Notes: generated by a model not told the origin, from the sequence alone. Counted from the first letter of the stretch, positions 21,599 through 32,555 are shown. The stretch: DNA of 64,000 nucleotides from Euwallacea fornicatus (GCF_040115645.1 NC_089572.1:62001-126000); one strand, 5' to 3'. Translations and numbers: made by a program.

Positions 21599-22631
21599 AT
21601 GGGTCGTAAGGGCAAAGAGTGTTCCGAAGATATTCGAAATTTAATTATAAAATTATTCAATGAGAAAAAATCTTACAGTTAAATCAGTAAAATTGTTAAT
21701 AGAAGTCGATTCACTATTAAGTACATTATCAAAAACTATAAAAATACCGGAAGTGTTTTGAAAAAAACACGAAAGGGGTGAAAGAAAAACTTAACTCTAC
21801 GAGAAGAACGCGCACTTGTTCGGAATATTAAAGAAAAAACCCAAGACAGAGTGCCCCTATGTTAGCAGCGCAAATGTCAGAAGCCACTGGGAAGAATGTA
21901 CATCCTCAAACTGTAAGAAGGGTTTTACGATCGGCAGGGTACCGTGGCAGGGTTCCTTGAAAGAAACCCTTTATATCAAAAGTCAACCAGCAGAAACGTT
22001 TAACTTTTGCACAGAAGTATCTGGAAAAAGACGAGAGCTTTTGGGCAAAGATGTTATCTACTGATGAAAGCAAGTTTAATTTGTTTAGGTCAGATGGTAA
22101 AGGAAAAGTGTGGCGTAAAAAAAATACAGCTTTGAATCCTGAAAATCTGTGTCCAACAATTAAACATGGTGGTGGTGGCCATGATATGGTTTGGGCAGCC
22201 ATGGCACCATCTGGAGTGGGTACTTTGGCTTTTATTGAGGGTAACATGGACCAGTATAAATATTTGCGGGCTAATCTACCTGTGAGTGTTGAAAAATTGG
22301 GATTGGAAAACTGGATTTTGCAGCAAGACAACGACCCAAAACATAATGCGCGTAACGTTAAGATGTGGATTGATTACAATATACCACGATTTTTAGACCA
22401 TCCACCCCAGTCACCAGACCTCAATCCAATTAAACATCTCTGGGATCAATTAGACAGACAAATCCGCGTTCCTGAGGTTCAAAAACGAATTAAAAATAGA
22501 AATCTCTTAAGGTCGTTTTAGAAGAACAATGGCAAAAAATATTTGCAGAAACAACGGCAAATTTAGTTTATTCAATGCTGAGAAGGCTTAAAGACGTTAT
22601 TTTAGCCAAAGGAGGCCCAACGAAATATTGA
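21599..22631 (+). pseudogene. transposase of element C, catalytic Glu changed to Lys
   Basis: Starts MGRKGKECSEDIRNLIIK and ends GGPTKY. A TAA at about 21680 and a frameshift near 21845 break the DNA-binding region. The catalytic part is readable: MLSTDESKFNLF (first Asp), ILQQDNDPKHN (second Asp), then PDLNPIKHLWD, where the invariant Glu is Lys. A further frameshift follows near 22515, after KNRNLLRS. It is dead at several independent points. Confidence 0.85.
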
Positions 22632-22994
22632 ATGTACTAAAAGTGGGAAAAGTTAATTAGTTTTTATTAGTGTACGAATACTTATGTGACCTGCCGGAAA
22701 TGATATTTTATTTATATTCTTAGAATCTAAATTAAAATTTAATGTTTAAGATGCAATAAACGAAATAAATAGGCTTTTTTCACCTGTTCCATATGCCAAT
22801 TTTTATTTGTAATCCCAAGTAATTGTAATATTAACAATTTAGGTGGTGTACGAATAATTTTGTCACTGACTGTAAATAACAACAATTTATGTCCCAAGAT
22901 TAAACACGGAGGAGGTTCTGTAATGGTTTGGGGGTGTATATCATCGCAAGGTATGGGCGAATTAGTTTTTATTGAGGGAATAATGGATAAGATA

Positions 22995-24556
22995 CAGTCA
23001 GTCACATAAGTCTACGTATACCTAGCAAATTCGTATTATTTCATAGTTAGAATCATGATCCAAAAAATATTTTTAAATATATTGAAATCCTCTCATAAAT
23101 GATTATTATTGGTAATTAAAAATTTAGGTTTCGATTAATAAGTTGGAAGACAAAAAATGAAAATCAAAATTTCCGATCTCACAAAAGTGAACATACAGGT
23201 AAAAATACCACAAATATTACAATTTTTTCTGGGCTTCATAGATTTTATCGCAAAAATATGCACAAATAATATTTTAGTCTAGTGTAAAATTTTCAATAAA
23301 ACACATTAAATCGAATTTTGAATCTCTAGCATCATAATACGAAGAGAAATTGCAAAAGAAATTAGAGAACTAATAGTTTCATTACGAAACGAAGGAAAAT
23401 CTTATGGTGACATAGCGAAAACTGTCAAGTTAGCTCGTTCTACAGTGCACACTATCATAAAAAACTTTAATTTATTAAGTTCAACTAATAATAAACCCCG
23501 ATCTGGACGCCCTAAAGTTGCATTAAACCCGAAAATTAGTGCTCCGAAATTGGCTGATCAAGTTCGAAGAGAAACTGGTAAACGTGTCAGTGCCAAAACT
23601 ATAAGAAGAGTTCTTACATCAAAGGGATTTCATGGGAGAGTTCCTAGGAAAAAGCCCCTAATCTCACAGAAAAATAGAAGAAAACGTCTAGAATTTGCAA
23701 AAAAGTATTTAGAAAAGGGTCTTCAGTTTTGGAGTTCGGTCTTGTTTACTGATGAAAGTAAGTACAATATTTTTGGTTCCGATGGTAAAGGAAAAATATG
23801 GCGAAAGGCTAATGAAGAGCTGAAACCTGAAAACTTGGTACCCACTGTCAAGCATGGCGGAGGCAATATAATGGTATGGAGATCAATGTCTGCGGCTGGT
23901 GTGGGAAATTTGGTTTTGATTGAAGGTGTAATGGATCATCGGAAGTATCTCCAAATTTTGCATGATAATGTATTGCCTTCAGTTGAATGTTTGGGATTAG
24001 GAAATCAATGGATATTCCAACAAGACAACGATCCCAAACATACCGCCCTGGTTGTCAAAGAATGGCTCCTTTACAACGTGCCCAAGCAACTTCATTCTCC
24101 TCCGCAGTCGCCAGACATGAACCCTATAGAACAACTATGGGACGAATTAGAGCGAAGGGTGCGAAATTACGAAATTTCAGGGAAAGAATCACTAAAAAGA
24201 ACATTAACTTCGGCTTGGGGTGAAATTACCTCAGATGTCACAAGAAATTTGGTTTCATCCATGCCCAGAAGATTGCAAGCAGTTGTAGATGCAGAAGGTG
24301 GACCAACAAAATATTAATTTTTTTTTTCTTTAAGTATAATAAAATTTATCTGCTGTATGTTCACTTTTGTGAGATCGGAAATTTTGATTTTAATTTTTTT
24401 TCTTCCAACCTATTAATCGAAACCCAAATTTTTAATTACCAATAATAATCATTTATGAGAGGATTTCAATATATTTAAAAATATTTTTTGGATCATGATT
24501 CTAACTATGAAATAATACGAATTTGCTAGGTGTACGTAGACTTATGTGACTGACTG
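22995..24556 (+). mobile_element. Tc1-like element D, youngest in the nest
   Basis: Inverted ends of 204 bp (22995-23198 and 24353-24556) differ at only about five positions by eye and are flanked by TA at 22993-22994 and 24557-24558. They start CAGTCAGTCACATAAGTCTAC, and an inner terminus ends GTGAACATACAG, so the ends are of IR/DR type. Length 1562 bp. The high arm identity and undamaged reading frame make it the most recent DNA-transposon arrival here. Confidence 0.92.
23334..24317 (+). CDS. transposase of element D: open frame intact, start codon lost
   Basis: Open frame of about 326 codons without stop or frameshift. N-terminal helix-turn-helix (IRELIVSLRNEGKSYGDIAK, ARSTVHTIIKNF), GRP linker, then DD34E catalytic core: LFTDESKYNIFGSDG, WIFQQDNDPKHTA and PPQSPDMNPIEQLWDELE, ending EGGPTKY. 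Relatives begin MGRRR-like. Here the equivalent codons at 23334-23339 are ATA ATA with an upstream in-frame TGA, so no ATG remains at the N-terminus; the first possible alternative is GTG at 23445, inside the DNA-binding domain. GGGSVMVWGC of relatives reads GGGNIMVWRS here. It cuts and pastes DNA at TA; this copy is probably silent for lack of a start. Confidence 0.82.
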   Translation: MIRREIAKEIRELIVSLRNEGKSYGDIAKTVKLARSTVHTIIKNFNLLSSTNNKPRSGRPKVALNPKISAPKLADQVRRETGKRVSAKTIRRVLTSKGFHGRVPRKKPLISQKNRRKRLEFAKKYLEKGLQFWSSVLFTDESKYNIFGSDGKGKIWRKANEELKPENLVPTVKHGGGNIMVWRSMSAAGVGNLVLIEGVMDHRKYLQILHDNVLPSVECLGLGNQWIFQQDNDPKHTALVVKEWLLYNVPKQLHSPPQSPDMNPIEQLWDELERRVRNYEISGKESLKRTLTSAWGEITSDVTRNLVSSMPRRLQAVVDAEGGPTKY

Positions 24557-25281
24557 TATATTACTTTAACTTATTAAAACAAAATCTTTAAAAAAAGTCC
24601 TGAAAAAATGGGATTACTGGATCGGTTTAAATTTTATCAAGACAATGATCCTAAGCACAGTGCTCGAATAGTGAAATAATGGTTGTTGTATAATTGTCCA
24701 AATGTGATAAAAACACCACCACAATCCCCGGATCTCAACCCTATTGAGAATGTGTGGCATCAATTAGACATTCAAATTCGACAACATCGGATTACAAATA
24801 AAGAAACATTAAAAAGAGTATTAACTGAAGAATGGTTTAAAATTGATACGCAATTTATAAAAAAATTAATTTCTTCCATGCCAAGCCGATTGCAAAGGGT
24901 TCGGAATCAAAATGGAGGTCATACGAAATATTAATTTTTAGAATAATTGCAACTTTTACCATTTTTTGTCATGTTTAAATCGGCGTCCGAATATTTTTGT
25001 CATTTGAAAAAAATGTTATTTAAACAGATTTGTTATTATTTCTCTAGTTGTATATGTTTTTTTGTTTATGAATTTATTAAATATTAGTATGTAAGATTGA
25101 ACCTAGTTATTGGCAATAAAATTTTTCTTCCCCATTCAGTACACAGTCTATTAAATCCGAAAATAAATGAATTCTAGTACAGTCAGTCACGAAAATATTT
25201 GAACAAAATATAAATCAATATAATATTGTTAATAAGTACACATATGGCAAATTAAATTATTCTATGAAAAAGCGAATCCAT

Positions 25282-25954
25282 ATACAGGGTGTCCGGCAAG
25301 TCGATACAATAATTTTAGGGGGTGATAAAAACAATTGTTTTATCTGAATACTTGATAATGTCATCAAGTACAAATTCTTCCAAAATGATGGCTATCCAGC
25401 ACATTTGCGTTTTTAGCAAATATCTTCATTTTTAATATCATTTTTAGTAGATAACGTTTTGGTAAATGCGCTGCTCAGGTACATAAAAAGTTAACTTCTC
25501 TCATTTTTAAAATGTTTCTTAAGAATCTTTTCAGCATGACTGAAAGACTATTGCCTAAGGAAGTTTTTAAAAAATTTGAATAAACCTACACCTAATCGTT
25601 TAAATTAAATCCATGTTTGAATTTGACTCTTCACTTTATTTCAAGCTCGGAAGATCATGTTAATGTAGTTCTAAGTAGGTAACAAAGCCATTTTAGATTT
25701 AACCCTTTAAATAATTTAAACAATTATCTATAGGCAATAAAAAAGTTTAGTACATTTTTGTGATTAAAAGGTTTGGTGTTCTTCTACCCTCCAACAATTG
25801 TGAAAGAGCACGGTTAAATTAAAAAATGTTAAAAACTGAGTTATCAGGAAAACTGTAACGCTTGGTATATAGGTATGTTTGGTTAAATCGATTCAGAATC
25901 ACGTAATCTATTACCCTCTAAAATTATTGTATCGACTTGCCGGACACCCTGTAT
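25282..25954. mobile_element. MITE with TACAGGGTGTCCGG ends, inside element E
   Basis: Inverted ends ATACAGGGTGTCCGGCAAG and TCGATACAATAATTTTAG match over about 45 bp at both sides, flanked by TATA-like sequence. The left inverted end of element E is continuous only when this is removed. It has no coding sequence. It belongs to the CACCCTGTATA terminus group. Confidence 0.85.
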
Positions 25955-26179
25955 ATAAATAAATAAACAAAAACTTTCTTTAAACCATTTTGTTTAAGCG
26001 CTATTTGGAATATAATGTACTTTGAACCACAAAAGTATTCGAACATTTTGTAGATAAAATTTTTAGAAGGGAAAAAAAATAGCCTGCGGGTATCATTTTA
26101 ACCACAATTCACAAATATTTATCAGTTAACATTATAAATTTAGCAGTGAAATATCATTTACCACTTTAATGTATTGTTT

Positions 26180-27214
26180 ATGAAAATGGCAAACAAAAGT
26201 AATGAAACCACGGCGCGTGAACGAAAATTAATTTTAAAATGGCATAACGAAGGAAAAAAACATGCAGAAATTTCTCTTTTATTAAACAGAACTAAGTCAA
26301 CTATCTCATACATCTTGAAAAAAAATAGGAAAGAGGGAAATATTATTAACAAACGTCGATCAGGAAGACCAAAGAAGTTGACGAAATGTGAGGAAAAAAT
26401 GGTTTTGCGTGAAAACAGAAAAAATCCTTTTCTTTCTGCTCCAAAATTAGTCGGATATGTTTTAACACAGTTCGGAAAAGAAGTACATCCAGAATTATGT
26501 AGACGTTTGTTACGAAATAATGACATTCATGGTAGAGTTCCCAGAGTAAGCCGTTCATCAACTAGAAGAACCGGAAAAAACGTCTAAACTTTGCAAAACA
26601 GTACTTATTCAAGGACAACTCCTTTTGGAATAAAATCCTTTTTTCAGATGAAAGCAAGTATAATGTGTTTGGATGTGATGGACATCAGAAAATGTGGAGG
26701 AAAAAGAATACGGAACTGGATTCGAGAAATTTATGTGCAACTGTAGTACACGGGGGTAGCTCGGTTATGGTGTGGGGGTGTATGAGTGCAAGTGGTGTTG
26801 GAAATATTGTTTTTATAGATGGAATAATGGATAAAATGAAATATCTGAAGATTTTAAAAGATAATTTAAAAGATAGTGTAAGAAAATTAGGACTGCCTGA
26901 GGATTATTGGTTCCAACAAGACAATGATCCTAAGCACACAGCGCACATAGTTAAAACTTGGTTGATTTATAACAATCCACACTTATTAGCAACACCACCA
27001 CAAAGCCCCGATATGAATCCCATCGAACATTTGTGGGATGAAGTCGAAAAAAGTCTTAGAGTTTATTCTATCACCTCTAAGGAAAGTTTGAGAAAATGTA
27101 TCTTAGAATCTCTGGAACTCCATTAATGCCGAAGTCACCCAAAACCTGGATGAGTTCGTGCCACGTCGTCTGGAAGCTGTAATTGCAGCAAATGGAGGCC
27201 CTACTAAATATTAA
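26180..27214 (+). pseudogene. transposase of element E, two frameshifts
   Basis: Starts MKMANKSNETTARERKL with a helix-turn-helix (HAEISLLLNRTKSTISYIL) and GRPKKLT linker. The first frame ends after HGRVPRVSRS at about 26565. The second frame holds LFSDESKYNVFGCDG, YWFQQDNDPKHTA and PPQSPDMNPIEHLWDEVE, so all three catalytic acids are present with DD34E spacing. A second frameshift near 27115 leads to the usual ending ANGGPTKY at 27214. Confidence 0.85.
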
Positions 27215-27471
27215 TAGGTCAAATATATAATCACTTCAATTGTGTTCGAATGCTTTTGTGGTGCAAAATGAAGATTGTTTCAAATATCGTTTGAACAAAT
27301 TTATACTTTTTATAACCATTTGATTTCTTAAGTGCCTATACACATTCTCTTTTTCATAGAATAATTTAATTTGCCATATGTGTAGTTATTAACCATATGA
27401 TATTAATTTTTATTTTGTTCGAATACTTTCGTGACTGACTGTAGGTGTCCGAATATTTTTGTGATCCACTG

Positions 27472-27947
27472 TACATTACTTCCTGAACTACTTGATATTA
27501 TATTTTAGATCCTCTCACGACTATTATTTAATAAATTGCAACTTTTTAGCAATTATTGTCATATTGTCAGGAAAGAAAGACAGTTTTCCATACTGCACCA
27601 GTTTCAACCTGAGGTTGTTGCCATAAATGATCGTATGTAATCTAAGTTTAAAACTATTTTTGAAGACATGCAGCGAACTTTAAATTTCCAATATCTCAAT
27701 CAAGAAGGAATGCCGGTAGGTGCTTATACCAAAATACCTTTTTTTCCTAAAATATGAAGAAAAACTCAAAGCTAGTCATAAATAAATTTTATACCGTGTG
27801 ATAAAATAAGCTGTGCCGCCTTAAAAAGTGTTCACATACCTTTGACAGTATCCTCTACAATGTGCGTCGAAAATGTGAACGGATTCTAATTTTTCGCCCT
27901 CTCCCCCCCCTGCGAATTTTTTTCTAATGGTACCTTTATTAAAGATA
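27472..27947. other. spacer between the Tc1 nest and mariner
   Basis: AT-rich, with a C-run at 27902-27910. No gene or element recognised. Confidence 0.35.
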
Positions 27948-27949
27948 TA

Positions 27950-29219
27950 CCAGATCTACCGGTATGAAATGAGCGCTATTTTGTGCAAATAAAACACCAA
28001 TTTTAACGAGGAAAGAAAAAAAATATTTATTCAAAATATTGACCATTGCTTTCTACACATTTTGACCACCTTTCTGGTAATTTATGGAAGAAATGTGCCT
28101 CTTTGGCATCAAACTAATTAGACACCCAATTTTCTACTTCTTCGTAGGAATCGAAGTGCTGCTCAGCTAATGCGTGTCTCATCGATGAAAACAAATGGTA
28201 GTCCGAAAGAGCCAAATGTGGTGAATACGGCGGATGGGGTAGCAACTCCCAGCCAAGTGTTTTGATGGTATCCTGAACAGGCGTTACTTTCTGTGCAGGT
28301 GCGTTGTCATAGAGCTAAATTACCTTCCCGTGTCTTCTGGCCCATTATGATCGTTTTTAGATCAATGCATTGTTTAAATTAATCAATTGTTATCGGTAGC
28401 GAACAGTATTAACGATTTCACCAGGTTGTAAAAGCTCGTGGTGCACCACACCTTTCTGATCCCACCAAACACACAGCATTGCCTTCTTGCCGAATCGATC
28501 AGGTTTTGCAGTCGATGTTGATGGTTGTCCCGAATCAACCCATGATCTTTTCCGTTTAGGATTTCGAAAATAAATCTATTTTCCATCTCCAGTAACAATT
28601 CGATGCAAAACTGATGTTCTTTCGTGCCTTTGAAGCAAAATTTTACAGGTGTTTTTTCGGTTCTCCATCTGTCTTTCATTCAATTCATGCGGCACCCATT
28701 TTCCACAGTTTTGGATCTTTCCCATAGGTTTTAAACGAGCAGAAATTGTTTGTTGTGCAACATTTCTGCCATTTGCTTTTGACTTAAAGTGTCATCTTCA
28801 TCCAATATTGATTGCAGTTCGGCGTTTTCAAACTTTTTTGTTGGTCTGCCACGTTCTTCATTTTGCACATCAAAATTGTTATTTCTGAATCGTTGAAACC
28901 ATCTTTTGCACGTTGCTTCTGAAAAAGCATAATCACCATATGCCTCGACAAACATTCGATGCGACTCTGCAGCACTTTTCTTCAATTGAAAGCGAAAAAT
29001 TAAAGCTTTCCGCAAATCATCATTTTGTGAACAACAAAATTCGACATTTTTGGCACAATGAAATAATATATTGTTATTTGTTCAAGGACTTGATTTGTAC
29101 TAAATATGTTTGTCAGTTTGTATACCAACGAAGCAAACACAAAAAAAGGTTTGTTTACAACAAATGCCCTGTATCGAAACATTTATATCCTGACGCTCAC
29201 TTCACACCGGTATACCCGG
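27950..29219 (-). mobile_element. mariner element
   Basis: Imperfect inverted ends of about 27 bp: CCAGATCTACCGGTATGAAATG at 27950 and the inverse of CCGGGTATACCGGTGTGAAGTG at 29219, flanked by TA. At 1270 bp it is a normal mariner length. It holds one transposase gene on the minus strand. Confidence 0.85.
28027..29047 (-). pseudogene. mariner transposase, frameshifted
   Basis: About 340 codons, as expected for mariner. It starts MSNFVVHK at 29047, shifts frame near 29020, then reads LRKALIFRFQLKKSAAESHR and GDYAFSEATCKRWFQRFRNN (helix-turn-helix). Another break follows QKQMAEML near 28745. Downstream pieces include WVDSGQPSTST, WEVLPHPPYSPHLA (third catalytic block, minus strand near 28240) and the C-terminus CVESNGQYFE with TAA at 28027-28029. 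Most similar in layout to the mellifera/cecropia type; the subfamily is inference. Confidence 0.8.
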
Positions 29220-29649
29220 TATTTAATTTTTTTGGTTTTTTACATTTTCACATTGACGTCCTGTCTTTTGAAAACTATGCATTCTAGATCTAAAGTAAAT
29301 CGGGTTTAATCGTTTTCTTTTCGCCTCAAAAACCTACAGTAGGATTTCCCACAGGGCTTTTAGTGACACCCTGTATATGAGATATTCTAAATATTTTTAA
29401 ATCCCACAAGCGTACAAAGAGGTATCAATCTATATAAATAAATACCACAACTCAAAAAAGATTATTCTTCATAACTAACGAGAAAAACATTAAACTACAA
29501 CAATAGTTAATGTGATATTTCATAGCGTCGCTATATATTTATAATAAAGTAAGTGATAGCAAAGTGGTAGCAAAATTATCGCAATAAACTTTTCGAGAAC
29601 TCAGTCTTGCCGTCTCCTTTGTCCTAATACATTCGCAGTGTAATTCAGA
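29220..29649. other. upstream region of HAD gene 1
   Basis: Carries one orphan MITE terminus (GACACCCTGTATATG near 29367), then AT-rich 5' flank of the HAD gene. No core promoter element stands out. Confidence 0.4.
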
Positions 29650-32555
29650 ATGGTAAAATTGCAGAAAATTAACAAAATTTCTTCCGACCACGTGCAAACT
29701 CTCATTCACTCCATTGATACTGTATTGTTTGACATAGATGGTAAGACTTTTATCTATTAAGTCCTTGTGATTTATGTGCAATTATGACGTAATGGGATGA
29801 ATAAATAAACAAATGAATATATTGACATTACAGATAAAATAATTTATTGAAATAATAATTAATAAAATAAAATAACCTTGAATATGGCTTTTCAAATGAA
29901 TTAAGAGCAATGGCGGTAAAGTAGCAAACACATAAAGATGATTTATCTTTAATTAATCATTATTTAAATAGTAGTGCAATAATACCCATTCCAGGCGTCT
30001 TAGCGATCAATGGAGTTATCATTCCTGGGTCGGACAATGCTGTGGCGAAGTTTAGACAATTGGGAAAAAAAATTGGTTTTGTGACCAACAACGCCCTGTA
30101 CACTGAAGACAAGGTGTTGAAACAACTAGAGCTCTTTAAGGCAACGGAGGACGAGATTATCAACCCCAACTTATCACTGCTACAATACTTGAAAAAAATA
30201 GACTTTAAAGGAGATATTTATGCAGTTGCCGGCAGAGCGTGTAAGAACCATCTAAGGAATGCAGGATACAACATAATCGAATATAAGGTCCTAGCAAGAA
30301 TAAAAGACTCAGAACGAATAATTCACGTACATATATTGTGAAATTTGAATATTTTCAGGACATACAATCATCGGACCTTGAGGAATCCACGGAGGCAATA
30401 AAAGACCTCATACAAAAATCCTTAGAAAGGTGCAAAAATGTTAAAGTAATCTATTTAGATACGGATCTGAATATTTGCCAAGGAGCTCTGGAAGTAGCAA
30501 AAACGCTCCTCTATCATATGGATGGGGTGCAACTCTTAACTGGAATGTGTGACGATCTATGCCCAATTGGAAATAATTTAAAAATGATTTGTACGTTGAG
30601 TATTTACGTAAATAACTCATGGTAAAGTGGAAAATTGATCTTCAGGCGCAAAGTACCACATCAATGCAATTGAGAAATGGACCTGCCGCACCGCATTGAG
30701 AGTGGGTAAACCAAGCAATGTTCTTGCACATTTTGTCCATTCAAAATACAATATTTCTGACAACAGTCGCGTATTAATGGTGGGAGATAAGTAAGACAAA
30801 TTCTCTTAAATCAACAATTATTTTACAGCTAAGGTCATATAAATAGCACACTTTTAATATTCCAGATAAGTTTTAATAAACGTATACAATCTAATCATTT
30901 TCCATGTTTAAATATTTAATATATCTAGACAATCAAAAAAGCATATAAGTTTTCTAAGATGTATGAAAAAATTACAAAAAAAAAATACATTTCAAAAAAT
31001 TATGGGACAAATAAATAGCACACTTCTAATTTCGTTCATAAAAATCTAATTTTTTTAATATTTAGTGGGATATACATTTTGCTGAATAACTGCTGTTAAT
31101 CTGGCAGGCATAGACTCTACCAATCTTTGGCAAAAGTCGTTAGGAATTCCGTTCCACGCTTCTTCAATGAACTCCTACAAGTTATTCATGTTTTTGGCAT
31201 TTTTGCCACTTAAATCATTTTTAATTCTTTGCCACAGATGTTCTATTGGGTTCAGATCTGGGCTCTGGGCTGGCCAATCTAAAACATCTACCGAGTTGTC
31301 TTTAAGCCAATTCTTTACCAGTCTAGATGAATGTTTAGGGTCTTTGTCTTGGACAAACTTAAAAGTAACTGGCATAAATTCCTCCACGTAAGGTTCCATA
31401 ATGGTTTCCAGGATGTTTTTGTAGACAAATCGATCCATAATTCCATCTATCCTATGAATCGGCCCAACACCTTTCCAAGACATGGCACCCCAAACCATGA
31501 AAGATCGTCCACCAAACTTCACAGTCTTAATTGTGTAGCGTTCATTAACACTCTGGTTAGGGGGTCTACGAACATGGATTTTTCCATCCATTCCCAGACG
31601 ATTAATCTTAGTTTCATCACTAAATAAACATTTTTCCAAAAATTAATGTTTTCTGTTAAATATTTTCTAGCAAAAGCAACCCGGCGAAGCCTATTCCGTC
31701 GAGAGACAAGCGGTTTTTTTCTCGCGCGGCAACCACGAAGATTTGCTTGGATACCATGATGTTCAATTATTTGTCTCCTAACTTCGCTTGCACTCCAAAA
31801 AGGATTTGCTTTGCTCATTCTTACTATAATTTTATCTTCTCGTTCGGTAGTTTTTCGTTTACTAGGAGCCCTTATCGTGTTTTCATAACTTTGTGTACTA
31901 TTATACAAGCGAATAGCATTATAAACTAGCTTTCAAGAACATCTTTAATCTTGGGCTATTTGAGAAATATTCTTTCCCTCGTTTTTGAGTTGCATGATCA
32001 GTTGTCGCCTTTCAGGTCCACAATGTCGCTTCCTTCCCACTTGAAAACGTAGCTTATTATTTAAGATGTAAGAAAAAAACATTTACTTACTGTTTTATAC
32101 AATGTAAGAAGATAGGAACCGCTTTTTAAATATTTAACTTTAAATTTAAGCCAAACGTGCTACTTAAATGCCGAATGTAAAATAATAAATTTTAATTTAA
32201 AAAACGGAGAAATGTGCAAAAAGGCAAATCTATAGACAATTGTTTTTTAGGGTTTATCAGAAGAATATTCTATAGCAAAAATTTCTATTTGTTTATTTAC
32301 AATTTAAAAAAATATATGAATTTAGTTTGTGTGCTATTTATACGACCTTAGCTGTATCTCTATAATGTGTTTATTATTTTTAGCGTCGAAACAGACATAG
32401 CATTCGGTGCTCTTGCTGGTTATAAAACATGTCTAGTACTGTCAGGTATTTGGACTGAAGAGATGGTAAATAATTGGACTGTGGCGGAAGAGCTGAAACC
32501 AGATTTCGTAGTAAATAAATTAGGCGATATTTACTCAATAATCAAAGATATGTAA
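29650..32555 (+). CDS. HAD-superfamily phosphatase (PGP / p-nitrophenylphosphatase-like), gene 1
   Basis: Exons 29650-29740, 29995-30287, 30359-30590, 30646-30790 and 32384-32555 join to 310 codons plus TAA. The protein starts MVKLQKINKISSDHVQTLIH. Catalytic motifs: I LFDIDGVL, II FVTNN, III Lys in RVGKPSN, IV MVGDNVETDIAFG; all four are intact, so activity is likely. The donor of exon 2 (AAG|GTCCTA) is weak compared with AAG|GTAAAT at the same place in gene 2. Intron 4 is 1593 nt, of which 1529 are a Tc1 element. The substrate is unknown; known relatives act on phosphoglycolate, glycerol-3-phosphate or pyridoxal phosphate. It is paralogous to 9956-12585 and transcribed away from it. Confidence 0.88.
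30826..32354 (-). mobile_element. Tc1-like element G, in HAD gene 1 intron 4
   Basis: Ends CAGCTAAGGTCATATAAATAG and its inverse at 32354, between TA dinucleotides (30824-30825 and 32355-32356). Inner repeat AAATAGCACACTTCTAAT near 31015. Length 1529 bp. It lies antisense to the host gene. Confidence 0.9.
31055..32040 (-). pseudogene. transposase of element G, broken
   Basis: The N-terminal codon equivalent to Met is GTG (GRKRHCGPERRQLIMQLKNE follows), with stops near 31950. Frames then give RRQIIEHHGIQANLRGCRA, KCLFSDETKINRLGMDG (first Asp), FKFVQDKDPKHSS (second Asp) and PAQSPDLNPIEHLW (Glu), then QNVYPTKY at 31055. Frameshifts lie near 31640 and a TAG near 31175. It is inactive. Confidence 0.82.

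Larger units (their letters stand above)
19187..22872 (+). mobile_element. Tc1-like element C, inserted in A and itself split by a LINE
   Basis: Ends CAGTCAGTGACAAAAGTATTC and its inverse (22853-22872) lie between TA at 19185-19186 and 22873-22874. Inner direct repeats (CAAGTCACAAAAATATTCGTAC near 19370 and GTACGAATACTTATGTGACC near 22671) mark ends of about 200 bp. Without the LINE (19449-21522 plus one 9-bp duplication) it is about 1.6 kb, a normal Tc1 size. Confidence 0.88.
17082..24934 (+). pseudogene. transposase of element A, in four pieces
   Basis: Tc1-family DDE transposase. Pieces: 17082-17227 (MGRIANKKNISFEIRQLVIF, helix-turn-helix), 18791-19186 (GRPRILNEQD to FCDKSKFNIFGSDG, first catalytic Asp), 22873-22994 (CPKIKHGGGSVMVWGC) and 24557-24934 (second block YQDNDPKHSA, third PPQSPDLNPIENVW, ending GGHTKY). 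Removing each insertion plus one TA puts the flanking codons back in frame. Independent damage exists: TGA for Trp at about 19161, a one-base insertion near 24588 and TAA after RIVK at about 24677. The gene is dead. Confidence 0.85.
25180..27441 (+). mobile_element. Tc1-like element E, inserted in A and carrying a MITE
   Basis: Ends CAGTCAGTCACGAAAATATTTG (left) and the inverse GAATACTTTCGTGACTGACTG (right) lie between TA at 25178-25179 and 27442-27443. The inner direct repeat CCACAAAAGTATTCGAAC (near 26030) matches its inverse near 27245, giving ends of about 200 bp. The left end is split by the MITE at 25282-25954. Without the MITE the element is about 1.59 kb. Confidence 0.88.
16468..27471 (+). 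mobile_element. Tc1-like element A, host of a four-element nest
   Basis: Outer termini CAGTGGATCACAAAAATATTC (left, 16468) and its inverse (right, 27471) are each flanked by TA. Four elements sit inside it: B 17228-18790, C 19187-22872, D 22995-24556 and E 25180-27441. Each is flanked by its own duplicated TA. Subtracting them leaves about 1.92 kb, slightly long for a Tc1. A subterminal copy of the end sequence, GTCCGAATATTTTTGTCATT (about 24980), points to an IR/DR-type end. It is the same family as the truncated element at 33948-35114. Confidence 0.88.

Noticed and set aside
26158..26526. Minus-strand frames over element E
   Set aside because: They are antisense shadows of the transposase.
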